A DNA stretch of 64,000 nucleotides, taken from Vibrio gallaecicus. Lineage in GTDB: Bacteria > Pseudomonadota > Gammaproteobacteria > Enterobacterales > Vibrionaceae. Numbering within the stretch: position 1 is the stretch's first letter; each line of letters starts with the position of its first letter. Below are positions 7,333 to 18,242 of this stretch, piece by piece. The position numbers and the translations under genes are program-made. The notes beneath the pieces were generated by a model. That model was not told the DNA's origin, made no database searches, and saw only the letters and a program-made list of their open reading frames with translations. The stretch spans positions 496,001-560,000 of the forward strand of contig NZ_AP025490.1 of NCBI RefSeq assembly GCF_024347495.1, in the 5' to 3' direction.

Positions 7333-7920
7333 TTAGCTTTCATCATTTTCGTGTTCACTGTACTGAAATGCTCTTATGACTTGCTTCACTCCTGAAATAT
7401 TTCTTGCTACTTCAGTAGCAATATCGGCATGTTCATGAGATACAAAACCGAGTAAAAAGACCTCTTGATTTTCTGTAATGACTTTTACTTTAATGCCATT
7501 TAAATCGGCATTAGCTAAAAGTGCCGATTTAACTTTAGTCGTGATCCAACTGTCATTACTGATCTCTTTGACTGACAAAGGTTTTTGGACTCTAATCTGG
7601 TTATGAATTGAGGTAACGCCATCAATATCTTTAGCCTTACTTTCGAATGATCTTCGCTCTGCATCTGTTGAAGCTTGCCCCATCAAAATGATCGAGCCAT
7701 TATAGGCACTTGCTGTGACTCTAGTGCTACCTTTGAATGGTGTTTTATTACTGATTGCAGCTATTTCAAATTCGATGTTGCTATCATTCCACATCTCTTT
7801 TGTTGTTCGGGTATCAGTAACCAAGTTTGCAGTAGTAGCTGCTCCGGCAATAAATAACCCTGCACATCCAGATAGAGAGAAGGCTAGTAAAGGTATAGTA
7901 ATAATTTTTAATAACTTCAT
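7333..7920 (-). CDS. dolP: Outer-membrane lipoprotein DolP (YraP), dual BON domain
   Basis: The protein has 195 residues from the ATG at 7918-7920, chosen because TGGAGC lies just upstream and MKLLKIITIPLLAFSLSGC then forms a standard lipoprotein signal with its lipobox cysteine. Two BON domains follow (about residues 45-115 and 120-190). DolP supports outer-membrane integrity and BAM function in E. coli and localises to the division site. It is last in the reverse lpoA-yraN-diaA-dolP operon. Its ribosome site sits directly beside the diaA stop. Confidence 0.92.
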   Translation of the reverse strand: MKLLKIITIPLLAFSLSGCAGLFIAGAATTANLVTDTRTTKEMWNDSNIEFEIAAISNKTPFKGSTRVTASAYNGSIILMGQASTDAERRSFESKAKDIDGVTSIHNQIRVQKPLSVKEISNDSWITTKVKSALLANADLNGIKVKVITENQEVFLLGFVSHEHADIATEVARNISGVKQVIRAFQYSEHENDES

Positions 7921-7930
7921 AGTCGCTCCA

Positions 7931-8524
<594 letters not shown>

Positions 8525-8920
8525 TTATCCTTGGGTAATAGCGTTTTGGATCCAGTCGATGTTGTTCTCTTCACCTTGAATGGCGATAACATCAAACCTG
8601 AAGTCGGTTGTGTGGACAGACAAACCTTGTTTTATCAGCCAAACATTTGCTGTTTTATAGAGCTTTCGCATTTTTTGCGGCGTCACCATTTCTGCAGCAT
8701 GCCCATAATGTGATTGTTTTCGGTATTTCACCTCAACAAACACAATGGTTTGGTGGTGTTTCATTATAAGATCAATTTCACCGAATTTAGTTGTGAAATT
8801 TGCAGTGATATACGATAAGCCTTGGCGTGAAAGGTATCTCTTTGCCAAGGCTTCGTAGTGATCACCTATTTGCTTTCGGGTGATTCTATCGGTTATTGCT
8901 TTACGGCTAAATAGCCCCAT
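8525..8920 (-). CDS. yraN: YraN family endonuclease-like protein (UPF0102)
   Basis: The protein has 131 residues from the ATG at 8918-8920, exactly the E. coli length. The frame is open for another 28 codons into lpoA, but those are not conserved. The core has the nuclease-like pattern GEIDLIM...VFVEVKYR, seen in the PD-(D/E)XK-related family (Glu, Asp, E-V-K). The biological role is not established. It overlaps the end of lpoA by 14 nt, implying translational coupling. Confidence 0.88.
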   Translation of the reverse strand: MGLFSRKAITDRITRKQIGDHYEALAKRYLSRQGLSYITANFTTKFGEIDLIMKHHQTIVFVEVKYRKQSHYGHAAEMVTPQKMRKLYKTANVWLIKQGLSVHTTDFRFDVIAIQGEENNIDWIQNAITQG

Positions 8921-10718
8921 GCTCCGCCCAGCTGATTTGTCTTTGGATAATGCACTGGTTATCAATAGTGAGAACGCCGGTTTCACCGGAAATACTATAG
9001 CCATCGATCACTTTCATTTGTGGAAGTGCTTCCATTAATGAATAAGCATCCATTCCTAAAGCTTGTAAGCGTTTTTTTGCATGAGAGTTATTTGGCCATA
9101 ATTCGTTTAATTGGCTATTTACAGCACTTTGTTCTTCAATGAGCAATGGAATATCACTGTAAATAACACCGGTTAAATCTTCATATTGTTTATCACCGCT
9201 ATTACTACGTGAGTTGGAAAATAGCGCAGGCTGTTTTGCATCTGGGTTAATAGCGACTTCAATAAATGGTTTGATTAAAGTGAGCTCTGAATTTTTAGCC
9301 ACAATGTATACTGAATCAATATCACGTCGGCTTCTTGGCTCAGTTTCAATTTGAAGGTTAAGCAGGGCATCCATTTGCGCTATACGTTGCTGGCTTTCTT
9401 GTAGACCAAACACTTGATTGATATTACGTTGTAATTGACGCTTATCAGCAAAAGAGCTCATCGCCACTTCATTGCTGCTGTATTTCTGCCACTCTTGCTC
9501 AAACGCTTCTTTTACTCGCTCACCAAGACGACCTTTTGGCGCTAAGATTAGGGGGTATTTGTAGCCTTGAGTGAATAAATGTTTAGCAGCTTGTGCTACT
9601 TCTTGCTCTGGTGACAAAGCGAGGTAGCACATGTTCGTTCCATCGACGATTTCGTTTGGAATGTTAAGCGCTAAAGCTGGAATTGCATCTACCTTGCCTG
9701 TTTGAGCTTGCTGAAGTTTAGTGATATTGCCTTTAATTAGAGGACCGACAATAAAATCAACATTATCTTCAATGAGCTTAGCTTTAATGGCTTCAGCACT
9801 TTGAGTGTTTGTATCTAGCACAGTCAATGTAGCATCTTGCTCTCTTTCTGTATCATTCATCATTGCGAAGATAAAACCATCTCTTACAAGTTGAGCTTGT
9901 TTACCAAACTTTCCTGTTAATGGAAGAAGTAGGGCTGTGCTTGTTGGCTTACTTATATCTAATTTTAAGATGTCAGAGATTTCAATGGGAGTATATAAAG
10001 CAGCTGGGTGATTTGAATTTTCTTCAAGCCAATGCTCAAGCGTATTCTTTAGCTGTGGAACATTAGAGTTGAGCGTCTTCATATAAATGGCTAGTTGCAG
10101 CCAACCGTCTAATACTTCTTCATTTTTATTCGTTTCTAATTCGGTGATTTCATACTGAGAATAGGCTGATAAGTTCTGCCAAATTCGATTGGCGATCAGT
10201 TCTTGTTCAGCTGTCTCTACATAGTCCGATAGTAATACTAGCTCTCGACTTGCAGAGAAATATTGACTCATGACTTCAAGCATATCTGAGCGCAAACTGT
10301 AATAGTCTTTCCATTGCTCACTTGGTAATTTCCACCACGCTTGAAAATTAAGCTGCTTATAAGCTTCTTCAGGTTGGTCGTTATTAAAAAGTAACTGAGC
10401 TCTAGATAATTGCCATTCTGCTTGTTGAATTTCAGAAAGCTGCTGCTTGGCTAACCGTTTGATAAGCAGTGTTGCTTGGTCAGTGCTACCAGATTGAATT
10501 GCAGCTTTAAGCGCCATGATTAACCAGTCGTTTTGTAGGCTTCCTTGACTACTATCTGCTTGCATCATGTAGTTTTGAGTGCTTTGAGATGGATCTAGAG
10601 TAATATCTACGCTTACAGGGGCTTGTGGTGAAGAAGAACAAGCTGCCAATGTAATTGCTAATGCAATTGGAGTTAATAAGCGTGGTACACTGAGTCTCTT
10701 ATGGTTCATCATTGCCAT
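8907..10718 (-). CDS. lpoA: Penicillin-binding protein activator LpoA
   Basis: The 603-residue lipoprotein has signal and lipobox ITLAAC. The N-terminal helical TPR-like region covers about residues 45-260, and a C-terminal domain shaped like a periplasmic binding protein (about 265-590; STALLLPLTGKFGKQAQLVRDGF) follows. LpoA reaches through the periplasm to stimulate PBP1A. The start is uncertain among three ATGs within 12 nt; the first is given. Divergent from rsmI, it heads the lpoA-yraN-diaA-dolP operon. It is somewhat shorter than the E. coli protein, mainly through linker differences. Confidence 0.93.
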   Translation of the reverse strand: MAMMNHKRLSVPRLLTPIALAITLAACSSSPQAPVSVDITLDPSQSTQNYMMQADSSQGSLQNDWLIMALKAAIQSGSTDQATLLIKRLAKQQLSEIQQAEWQLSRAQLLFNNDQPEEAYKQLNFQAWWKLPSEQWKDYYSLRSDMLEVMSQYFSASRELVLLSDYVETAEQELIANRIWQNLSAYSQYEITELETNKNEEVLDGWLQLAIYMKTLNSNVPQLKNTLEHWLEENSNHPAALYTPIEISDILKLDISKPTSTALLLPLTGKFGKQAQLVRDGFIFAMMNDTEREQDATLTVLDTNTQSAEAIKAKLIEDNVDFIVGPLIKGNITKLQQAQTGKVDAIPALALNIPNEIVDGTNMCYLALSPEQEVAQAAKHLFTQGYKYPLILAPKGRLGERVKEAFEQEWQKYSSNEVAMSSFADKRQLQRNINQVFGLQESQQRIAQMDALLNLQIETEPRSRRDIDSVYIVAKNSELTLIKPFIEVAINPDAKQPALFSNSRSNSGDKQYEDLTGVIYSDIPLLIEEQSAVNSQLNELWPNNSHAKKRLQALGMDAYSLMEALPQMKVIDGYSISGETGVLTIDNQCIIQRQISWAEHGAI

Positions 10719-10779
10719 GAGTTCTTATAATTCCGTATAAAGTTGTATCTATATTAATCGTTGAAGTGATGGTAAACAA

Positions 10780-11643
10780 ATGACAGATAACAAAACCTTG
10801 CTCGAAGAGAGCCCGACTCTCTATATTGTGCCTACCCCAATTGGAAATTTGGGAGATATCACTCAAAGAGCAATTGAAATCTTATCAAGTGTTGATGTTA
10901 TTGCTGCTGAAGACACTCGTCATACAGGCAAACTACTAGCACACTTCAATATCTCAACTAGAACGTTTGCATTACATGATCACAATGAGCAAACCAAAGC
11001 GCAAGTATTAGTTGAAAGGTTATTAGAGGGGCAGTCTATCGCATTAGTCTCTGATGCTGGAACCCCTTTAATTAGTGACCCAGGTTACCATCTTGTATCT
11101 CAATGTCGTCAAGCGGGTGTTAGAGTTGTCCCGTTACCTGGTGCTTGTGCTGTTATTACTGCGTTAAGTGCTTCGGGCTTGCCGTCTGATCGCTTTAGCT
11201 TTGAAGGTTTTTTACCTGCAAAAAGCAAAGGTCGTAAAGACAAGTTCTTAGAGATAGCTAAAGCTGAACGCACTTGTATTTTTTATGAGTCACCACATCG
11301 CATTACCGAATCACTGCAAGATATGCTCGAGATCTTAGGTCCTGATCGTGAGGTAGTATTGGCGCGTGAGCTAACCAAGACATTTGAAACTATTCAAGGC
11401 TTGCCGTTAGGAGAGCTTATTGACTGGATTGAAGAAGACTCGAATCGTAAGCGTGGTGAAATGGTGTTGTTGATTCATGGGCACCGTGAAGAAGCAACAA
11501 CCGACATTCCTGATGAGGCGACTCGAACTCTTGGTATTTTAACGAAAGAACTTCCACTTAAAAAAGCGGCAGCAATGACGGCTGAAATTTATAATTTGAA
11601 GAAGAATGCACTCTATAAATGGGGACTTGAGAACTTAGATTAG
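10780..11643 (+). CDS. rsmI: 16S rRNA 2'-O-methyltransferase RsmI (C1402)
   Basis: The protein has 287 residues. It belongs to the tetrapyrrole-methylase-like SAM fold, with [19 protein letters not shown] near the N-terminus, [10 protein letters not shown] and [13 protein letters not shown]. RsmI methylates the 2'-OH of C1402 in 16S rRNA. RsmH, encoded 0.7 kb downstream, methylates N4 of the same nucleotide, so both enzymes for one base lie in this window with rnpB between them. Confidence 0.96.
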   Translation: MTDNKTLLEESPTLYIVPTPIGNLGDITQRAIEILSSVDVIAAEDTRHTGKLLAHFNISTRTFALHDHNEQTKAQVLVERLLEGQSIALVSDAGTPLISDPGYHLVSQCRQAGVRVVPLPGACAVITALSASGLPSDRFSFEGFLPAKSKGRKDKFLEIAKAERTCIFYESPHRITESLQDMLEILGPDREVVLARELTKTFETIQGLPLGELIDWIEEDSNRKRGEMVLLIHGHREEATTDIPDEATRTLGILTKELPLKKAAAMTAEIYNLKKNALYKWGLENLD

Positions 11644-11715
11644 TCTCTTATAGTTCGCTATCGATAGGCTGAATCAATAATTGGATTAGTTAGTGACCAC
11701 TTAGTTGGTGTTTAG

Positions 11716-11744
11716 TAGACACTCTTAAACTTTCACTATACAAT
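11716..11744 (+). promoter_or_regulatory. rnpB promoter
   Basis: TAGACA (11716-11721), a 17-nt spacer and TACAAT (11739-11744), ending 7-8 nt before the expected 5' end of RNase P RNA. Confidence 0.75.
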
Positions 11745-11751
11745 CCGCCTC

Positions 11752-12143
11752 GGAGTTGAACGGGTAATCGCTGCTTCATTGATGTCCTTCGGGAGACTGA
11801 TGGAGGGGAGGAACGTCCGGGCTCCATAGAGCAGGGTGCCAGATAACGTCTGGGGGGCGCGAGCCCACGACAAGTGCAGCAGAGAGAAGACCGCCGATGG
11901 CCTCATTTCTTCGGAAGAGGCACAGGTAAGGCTGAAAGGGTGCGGTAAGAGCGCACCGTGCGGCTGGCAACAGTTCGTAGCAAGGTAAACTCCACCCGGA
12001 GCAAGATCAAATAGGCCCTCACATTGCGTTGCTCGCGTATGGGGGCGGGTAGATTGCTTGAGCCTGTGAGCGATTGCAGGCCTAGACGAATGGTTACCAC
12101 CGTGAAAACGGTACAGAACCCGGCGTATGTGTCAACTCCACCT
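11752..12143 (+). ncRNA. rnpB: RNase P RNA (M1 RNA, bacterial class A)
   Basis: About 392 nt closely follow E. coli M1 RNA: the GAGGGGAGGAA-like segment then GTCCGGGCTCCATAG at 11806-11830, GGTGCGGTAAGAGCGCACCG (about 11939-11958), CCACCCGGAGCAAGATCAAATAGG-type J regions near 11992, and the 3' AGAACCCGGC. The ends are set by complementarity of GAGTTGAAC (11753-11761) with GTCAACTC near 12131-12138. It is the catalytic RNA that removes 5' leaders from pre-tRNAs. A promoter and terminator flank it. Short frames on the opposite strand are not genes. Confidence 0.97.
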
Positions 12144-12151
12144 ATTATAAG

Positions 12152-12187
12152 AACCCATCATTACTAACCAGTAGTGATGGGTTTTTT
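12152..12187 (+). terminator. rnpB terminator
   Basis: AACCCATCATTACT / AGTAGTGATGGGTT stem (with G-U pairs) followed by six T. Confidence 0.92.
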
Positions 12188-12195
12188 GCTTTATA

Positions 12196-12226
12196 TTGAC
12201 GTTAAGCTTTTAAATTGCTTTAACAT
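12196..12226 (+). promoter_or_regulatory. Candidate promoter for the dcw cluster
   Basis: TTGACG (12196-12201) is followed by TTAACA/TAACAT (12220-12226) at 18-19 nt. It lies after the rnpB terminator and 145 nt before rsmH. No mraZ and no run of the GTGGG repeats that MraZ binds in E. coli is present in this gap. Confidence 0.4.
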
Positions 12227-12370
12227 TTGTAATATCCATTGAATTTGGCGGCAAAATCACGCGAAGCAATGCACAAATAGTGGCGATAAAGTACGAAATC
12301 AGTACACTGAAAGTTTAACGATATTTGAACATGCCGTATTAAATGGCCACATTCACTCATTGAGAAGACT

Positions 12371-13321
12371 ATGACACAAGCATTCAAACATGTATCAGTA
12401 TTGCTTAACGAATCCATTGACGGACTTGCGATCAAACCTGACGGTACCTATATCGATGGTACATTTGGCCGCGGTGGTCATAGTCGTACGATTTTGTCTA
12501 AGCTAGGTGAAAATGGTCGTTTATTCAGTATTGACCGTGATCCTCAGGCAATTGCTGAAGCAAAAACTATCGATGACCCTCGTTTTACGATTGTTCATGG
12601 TCCGTTTTCGGGCATTGCTGAATACGCAGAACGTTATGACCTAGTAGGTAAGGTTGATGGCGTACTGTTTGATTTAGGTGTTTCATCTCCGCAGTTAGAT
12701 GATGCTGAGCGAGGTTTCAGTTTCATGAAAGATGGTCCGTTAGATATGCGTATGGACCCGACTTCAGGTATTCCCGTATCTCAATGGTTAGCTGATGCAG
12801 ATTTAGATGATATTACTTGGGTGATTCGTGAGTTTGGTGAAGATAAGCATGCTCGCCGCATTGCGAAAGGCATTATTGCTTATCAAGAAAACGAAGAAAA
12901 CGAACCTTTAACGCGTACTGGTCAGTTAGCAAAGCTTATTTCTGATGTTGCGCCTAAAAACTTTAAAGAGAAAAAACACCCAGCTACCCGTGCTTTCCAA
13001 GCTTTCCGAATTTACATCAATAGTGAATTAGAAGAGATTGATACGGCATTAAAAGGTGCGGCTAGCATTCTTGCACCGGAAGGTCGTTTATCTGTGATCA
13101 GCTTCCACTCATTGGAAGATCGTATGGTGAAGCGTTTTATTCGTAAAGAAAGCCAAGGACCACAAGTACCTCATGGCTTACCGCTTACAGAAGCTCAGAT
13201 TAGTGAGCTTGGAAGTGCGGATTTAAAACCAATCGGTAAAGCAATTAAACCATCTAAAAATGAAGTTGATGATAATACTCGCTCACGCAGTTCAGTATTA
13301 CGCATTGCTGAGAAATTGTAA
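12371..13321 (+). CDS. rsmH: 16S rRNA N4-methyltransferase RsmH (MraW)
   Basis: The protein has 316 residues. The SAM-binding start of the Rossmann domain is [11 protein letters not shown], followed by [20 protein letters not shown], all hallmarks of RsmH. It adds the N4-methyl to C1402 of 16S rRNA. It is the first gene of the dcw cluster here because mraZ is missing. ftsL follows after 6 nt. Confidence 0.97.
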   Translation: MTQAFKHVSVLLNESIDGLAIKPDGTYIDGTFGRGGHSRTILSKLGENGRLFSIDRDPQAIAEAKTIDDPRFTIVHGPFSGIAEYAERYDLVGKVDGVLFDLGVSSPQLDDAERGFSFMKDGPLDMRMDPTSGIPVSQWLADADLDDITWVIREFGEDKHARRIAKGIIAYQENEENEPLTRTGQLAKLISDVAPKNFKEKKHPATRAFQAFRIYINSELEEIDTALKGAASILAPEGRLSVISFHSLEDRMVKRFIRKESQGPQVPHGLPLTEAQISELGSADLKPIGKAIKPSKNEVDDNTRSRSSVLRIAEKL

Positions 13322-13327
13322 TTACAG

Positions 13328-13645
13328 ATGAGTGCTTCAAAGCCAAATTTAGCAAAGATAATTTTTTTTGATTTACTGACGGTGGGACGAGTTCCATTAC
13401 TGTTGTTGATCTGTATTTTTGTTAGTGCCATGGCAGTTGTGCTCAGTACTCATATGTCGCGCCAAGCCATTACTCAGAAAGATATGGCTCTTGTTGAAAG
13501 AGAACAACTGGATGATGAATGGCGCAACTTAATGCTTGAAGAAACTGCTCTTGCTGAACACAGCCGAGTTCAATCGTTAGCAAAAACAGAATTAGAGATG
13601 AAACGCCCTGATTCTGATAAAGAAGTCGTGATTTCATTGAAATGA
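13328..13645 (+). CDS. ftsL: Cell division protein FtsL
   Basis: The protein has 105 residues: a short cytoplasmic tail, one membrane segment (about residues 18-40, GRVPLLLLICIFVSAMAVVL) and a periplasmic coiled coil. FtsL forms the FtsQLB complex that activates FtsWI. Sequence conservation is low in the family, but size, topology and position between rsmH and ftsI are decisive. It overlaps ftsI by 4 nt (ATGA). Confidence 0.93.
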   Translation: MSASKPNLAKIIFFDLLTVGRVPLLLLICIFVSAMAVVLSTHMSRQAITQKDMALVEREQLDDEWRNLMLEETALAEHSRVQSLAKTELEMKRPDSDKEVVISLK

Positions 13646-15378
13646 TAGCTAAAAAGGATAAAACGCCGAAAAGTGGGCGTTCTGAAAAGGAAGTAAAAGC
13701 GGCTCCAATTTTAATTAAATGGCGTTTTAACGTCGTTATTTTCTTCATATTTATTGTCTTTTCTGCGCTTGTTGCACGTGTCGCTTACATTCAAATTATT
13801 GAACCTGATAACCTCATCCGCCAAGGTGATTTACGTTCTGTTCGAGTCAAAGCATTACCTTCTGCCCGTGGTATTATTTCAGATCGAAATGGTGAACCGC
13901 TTGCGGTTAGTGTTCCTGTCGAAGCCGTTTGGGCTGATCCTAAAACGATCTTTAAAGAAGATGGCTTGCTAGAGAAAGATCGCTGGTATGCACTCGCTGA
14001 TGTTTTGGGTATCGACCGCCAATCGATGATCAATAAAATCACTAAGAATAAGTCACGCCGTTTTATTTACCTTCAGCGCCAAGTTAGTCCTGCGATGGCA
14101 AAATACATTCGTGAGTTGAAACTGGCTGGCGTCGGTCTAAAAGCTGAATCTCGTCGTTATTACCCAGCAGGTGAAGTTAGTGCACATTTAATCGGTGTAA
14201 CTGGTATTGATGGACATGGTTTAGAAGGCGTTGAGCGCAGTTATGACCAATGGCTTACTGGTGAAGCGGGTAAGCGTACGATACGTAAAGATCGTTATGG
14301 TCGTGTAGTTGAAAATATTGCTTTAGAAGAGCGTGAGCAGGGTAAGCCACTTACGCTAACTATTGATCAAAGGTTACAAGCTATTGCGTACCGCGCAATA
14401 AAACAGGCGGTCGCTGATCATCGAGCTACTTCGGGCTCTGCCATTTTACTCGATGTTAAAACCGGTGCCGTACTCTCAATTGTCAATGCACCGTCCTATA
14501 ACCCAAATAATCGTTCGGACTTACAAAGCTTTAAAATGCGTAACCGTGTACTGACTGATTCAATGGAGCCAGGTTCAACAGTAAAGCCGTTTGTGGTATT
14601 AGCGGCTCTAGAAAATGAAACTGCCACCCCTGAGACTGTGATTAATACGGGCAACGGAATTATGCAGATTGGGGGTAGCCGAGTCCGCGATACATCAAAG
14701 GTTGGTAAGGCTGACCTCGCCACAATATTAAAGAAATCGAGTAACATCGGTGTCGCAAAGCTAGCTTTGGATATGCCTCTTGAAGCCCTACTTGGTATGT
14801 ACAGTTCTGTTGGTTTAGGTGAAATGTCTGGGCTTAACTTAGTTGGTGAAACTTCTGGTATTTTCCCTAACCGTCGCCGATGGTCAAAATTTGAAATTGC
14901 GACCTTATCTTTTGGTTATGCTATTTCAGTTACCCCTATTCAGTTAGCTCACGCGTACGCGACTCTTGCAAATAAAGGCATGTATGAGCCCATTCATATC
15001 ATAAACAGTAACCAACAAGACTTTTCTAAACAGGTAGTCTCGCCAGAAAATGCTCAACTTGTTTTAGAAATGCTGGAAGGCGTGACTCAAAAAGGCGGTA
15101 CAGCGACACGAGCTGCAGTGCCGGGTTACCGAGTTGCGGCTAAAACTGGTACATCTCGAAAAGCAGCGGCAGGTGGATACAGTGATGAATACATTGCAAT
15201 TACCGCAGGTGTCGCACCTGTGAGTGACCCGCGAGTTGCACTTGTTGTTATTGTGAATGAGCCACAAGGTGACTTGTATTACGGTGGTTCGGTTGCGGCT
15301 CCGGTATTCTCAGAAATTATGAAAGGTGCGTTACAAATTTTAAATGTGGCACCAGATGAAAATCAATTCCAAAATTAG
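13642..15378 (+). CDS. ftsI: Septal peptidoglycan transpeptidase FtsI (PBP3)
   Basis: The protein has 578 residues with one N-terminal membrane segment (about 27-50), a PBP-dimer domain (about 65-215) and a transpeptidase domain. The active-site motifs are intact: S-T-V-K in MEPGSTVKPF, S-S-N in LKKSSNIGV, and KTG in AAKTGTSRK. It crosslinks septal peptidoglycan with FtsW. It is the target of aztreonam and similar beta-lactams in E. coli. Confidence 0.97.
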   Translation: MIAKKDKTPKSGRSEKEVKAAPILIKWRFNVVIFFIFIVFSALVARVAYIQIIEPDNLIRQGDLRSVRVKALPSARGIISDRNGEPLAVSVPVEAVWADPKTIFKEDGLLEKDRWYALADVLGIDRQSMINKITKNKSRRFIYLQRQVSPAMAKYIRELKLAGVGLKAESRRYYPAGEVSAHLIGVTGIDGHGLEGVERSYDQWLTGEAGKRTIRKDRYGRVVENIALEEREQGKPLTLTIDQRLQAIAYRAIKQAVADHRATSGSAILLDVKTGAVLSIVNAPSYNPNNRSDLQSFKMRNRVLTDSMEPGSTVKPFVVLAALENETATPETVINTGNGIMQIGGSRVRDTSKVGKADLATILKKSSNIGVAKLALDMPLEALLGMYSSVGLGEMSGLNLVGETSGIFPNRRRWSKFEIATLSFGYAISVTPIQLAHAYATLANKGMYEPIHIINSNQQDFSKQVVSPENAQLVLEMLEGVTQKGGTATRAAVPGYRVAAKTGTSRKAAAGGYSDEYIAITAGVAPVSDPRVALVVIVNEPQGDLYYGGSVAAPVFSEIMKGALQILNVAPDENQFQN

Positions 15379-15396
15379 CGTAGATCAGGACTAGAT

Positions 15397-16884
15397 ATGA
15401 GCAATCTTCTTTCACTTTCCAGCCTACTTTCTCCTTGGGGAGATTTTAACTCCTCGCAACTAGATGCAATACCGGTTAAGTCTTTAGAGTTAGACAGCCG
15501 TAAAGTATCGAGTGGTGATGTCTTTGTGGCAGTGATTGGTCATGCTGTTGATGGTCGTCAATTTATTCCTACGGCTATTGAGCAAGGTGCTGCAGCAGTT
15601 ATTGCTCAGGCGTGTGATGAACATCTTCATGGAAGTGTTGGTGTAGTAGGTGGAATTCCAGTTGTTTATATTGATGACTTAAATCAGTCGTTGTCTAAAT
15701 TAGCAGGGCGATTGTATTCATCGGAAAACATGAAATTAATCGGTATTACCGGGACTAACGGAAAAACCACCATCAGCCAATTAATCACTCAGTGGTTAGA
15801 CTTAATTGGTCAGCGATCTGCTGTGATGGGAACAACCGGCAATGGTTTTCTTGATAATTTAAAAACTGCAACAAACACCACTGGCAGTGCTATTGAAATT
15901 CAAAAGACATTAAGTGAATTAGCTAAGCAAGATGCCGCGTATGCTGCCATGGAAATTTCTTCTCATGGGTTAGTACAAGGTCGAGTTAAAGCTCTTACTT
16001 TTAGCGCGGCAGTATTCACGAACCTAAGCCGTGATCACCTTGATTATCATGGGACAATGGAAGAGTACGCACTCGCAAAGCAAAGCTTATTTACTCAGCA
16101 TAAATGCCAAGCATCGATCATTAATATTGATGATCCTGTCGGTTATTCTTGGGTGGAAGACTTACCTAATGCTGTGGCGGTTTCTTTAAAACCAATAGCT
16201 GATTTTTATAAAGGTATTTGGGCAACAAAAGTGGTTTATGCTGAAACGGGGATTAAGCTTTCTTTTGATGGCTGTTATGGGCAAGGGCATTTGTCGGTTC
16301 CGTTGATTGGACAATTCAACGCGTCAAATGTATTAGTGGCTTTTGCTACCTTGCTGTCGTTAGGTATTGATAAGCAAGCACTAATCGATACAGCATCTAA
16401 ACTTCAGCCTGTTATTGGTCGAATGGAATTATTCCAAGTACCGGAGAAAGCCAAAGTTGTCGTTGATTATGCTCATACACCAGATGCTCTTGAAAAAGCG
16501 CTTTCAGCTTTGAGAGTGCATTGTTCTGGTCAGCTATGGGTTATTTTTGGCTGTGGTGGCGATAGAGACATCGGTAAACGACCAATGATGGCTGAAACCG
16601 CAGAAAAGTTTGCAGATAAACTCATTTTGTCGGATGACAATCCTCGTAGTGAAGACCCTCGATTAATCGTTAAAGATATGCTTGCGGGGTTAAATAAAGC
16701 TGATGAAGCTTTTGTCGAGCATGACCGTTATGAAGCCGCAAAGCTGGCACTGGCTCATGCATCTGCTAACGATATTATTTTATTGGCAGGTAAAGGGCAT
16801 GAAGACTATCAAGTATTAAAGAATGAAATAGTGCATTACTCTGACAGAGAGTCTGCAACAGAACTTTTAGGTATATCATTATGA
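15397..16884 (+). CDS. murE: UDP-MurNAc-L-Ala-D-Glu:meso-DAP ligase MurE
   Basis: The protein has 495 residues, equal to E. coli MurE. The ATP loop is [10 protein letters not shown] (about residue 114), and the DDNPR motif (about residue 412) marks the meso-diaminopimelate-specific form rather than the lysine form. It adds the third residue of the stem peptide. DAP is supplied by the lysine pathway that includes DapB, encoded at 32.7 kb. It overlaps murF by 4 nt. Confidence 0.97.
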   Translation: MSNLLSLSSLLSPWGDFNSSQLDAIPVKSLELDSRKVSSGDVFVAVIGHAVDGRQFIPTAIEQGAAAVIAQACDEHLHGSVGVVGGIPVVYIDDLNQSLSKLAGRLYSSENMKLIGITGTNGKTTISQLITQWLDLIGQRSAVMGTTGNGFLDNLKTATNTTGSAIEIQKTLSELAKQDAAYAAMEISSHGLVQGRVKALTFSAAVFTNLSRDHLDYHGTMEEYALAKQSLFTQHKCQASIINIDDPVGYSWVEDLPNAVAVSLKPIADFYKGIWATKVVYAETGIKLSFDGCYGQGHLSVPLIGQFNASNVLVAFATLLSLGIDKQALIDTASKLQPVIGRMELFQVPEKAKVVVDYAHTPDALEKALSALRVHCSGQLWVIFGCGGDRDIGKRPMMAETAEKFADKLILSDDNPRSEDPRLIVKDMLAGLNKADEAFVEHDRYEAAKLALAHASANDIILLAGKGHEDYQVLKNEIVHYSDRESATELLGISL

Positions 16885-18242
16885 TTGATGTATCCCTAGA
16901 GCAAATTTGCTCTGCCGTAAAAGGGAAATTAATTGGTGAAGATTGCACGATAACAGCAGTCTCAACGGACACAAGAACACTCAATACTGGTGCCTTATTT
17001 GTAGCCCTTGTTGGTGAGCGTTTTGATGCCCATGATTTCTGTCAACAAGCAGTCGATGCTAAAGCGAGTGCTTTATTAGTTGAAAAAAAGCTTGCTCTTG
17101 ATATTCCGCAAGTGATTGTTGAAGATTCTAAAATCGCTTTAGGTCAGTTGGGCTCTTGGGTACACAAACAGTGTGATATACCAACAATGGCTATTACTGG
17201 TAGCTGTGGCAAAACGACAGTTAAAGAGATGGTGGCGAGTATATTGCAATTACGCGGCAATGTACTTTTTACTGCTGGGAACTTTAACAATGAAATTGGC
17301 GTTCCTCTGACTTTATTACGAAGTGAAAGGGAAGCTGAGTTTGCCGTTATTGAGCTAGGTGCTAATCATATCGGTGAAATTGCGTACACGACACAACTTG
17401 TGCTTCCGCAAGTCGCACTAGTGAACAATGTTGCGGCTGCACACCTAGAAGGTTTTGGTTCTATTGACGGTGTTAAACAAGCTAAAGGTGAAATTTTCCA
17501 AGGGCTGCCATCTGGTGGAACTGCCATTCTTAATTTAGAAAGTAATGGTGGACACTTTTGGGATGATGTTTTAGCCGATAAGTCTGTTATTACTTTTTCT
17601 ACAGCTGATACTGAAGCCGACTATTTTGCTAGAGATATCGAGATAAATACTGAAGGTGAAGCCAGCTTTGAGCTTAATACGCCAACTGGTTCGATAGATG
17701 TGAAACTCGGTATTATTGGGCGTCATAACGTTGCTAATGCTCTTGCTGCCGCCGCACTAGCGATACAGTTTGGCTCTACACTGAAACAAATTCAGGCAGG
17801 TCTTACAGATCTAATACAGGTTAAAGGTAGAGTTGAAGTTCAGCCTTTAACAGAGAAAATTAAATTAATTGATGATAGCTACAACGCCAGTGTTCCTGCT
17901 ATGAAAGCGGCTGCAGAGTTGCTATCTGGCTTTAAAGGTCAGCGTTGGTTAATTTTAGGTAATATGGCAGAACTCGGCGATGAAAGCCTTGCACTTCACC
18001 GCCAAGTCGGTGAATATGCTGCCCCATTCAATTTTGAGTATGTCCTCACTTATGGTGAAGACACGAAAGTGATCAGTGATGTTTGTAACGGCATTCACTT
18101 CGAAACACATTCCGAGATGATTACATACATAAAGCAGCAATTAACCCTATCCAACAGCACGAACCACACCTTATTAGTTAAGGGAGCGAATAGTGCTGGG
18201 ATGAGTAAAATAGCGGCTGCTTTAAAGGAGACTTTTTCATGA
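16881..18242 (+). CDS. murF: UDP-MurNAc-tripeptide:D-Ala-D-Ala ligase MurF
   Basis: The protein has 453 residues with the Mur-ligase fold. The P-loop is [13 protein letters not shown], followed by [13 protein letters not shown] and a C-terminal domain with [14 protein letters not shown]. It joins D-Ala-D-Ala to the tripeptide nucleotide. The D-Ala-D-Ala ligase itself is not encoded in this cluster. ATGA overlaps occur with murE and mraY. Confidence 0.97.
   Translation: MIDVSLEQICSAVKGKLIGEDCTITAVSTDTRTLNTGALFVALVGERFDAHDFCQQAVDAKASALLVEKKLALDIPQVIVEDSKIALGQLGSWVHKQCDIPTMAITGSCGKTTVKEMVASILQLRGNVLFTAGNFNNEIGVPLTLLRSEREAEFAVIELGANHIGEIAYTTQLVLPQVALVNNVAAAHLEGFGSIDGVKQAKGEIFQGLPSGGTAILNLESNGGHFWDDVLADKSVITFSTADTEADYFARDIEINTEGEASFELNTPTGSIDVKLGIIGRHNVANALAAAALAIQFGSTLKQIQAGLTDLIQVKGRVEVQPLTEKIKLIDDSYNASVPAMKAAAELLSGFKGQRWLILGNMAELGDESLALHRQVGEYAAPFNFEYVLTYGEDTKVISDVCNGIHFETHSEMITYIKQQLTLSNSTNHTLLVKGANSAGMSKIAAALKETFS

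Noticed and set aside
11776..12100. Two minus-strand open frames (about 65 codons) inside rnpB
   Set aside because: They lie antisense to a highly conserved structured RNA, lack ribosome sites and have composition set by the RNA.
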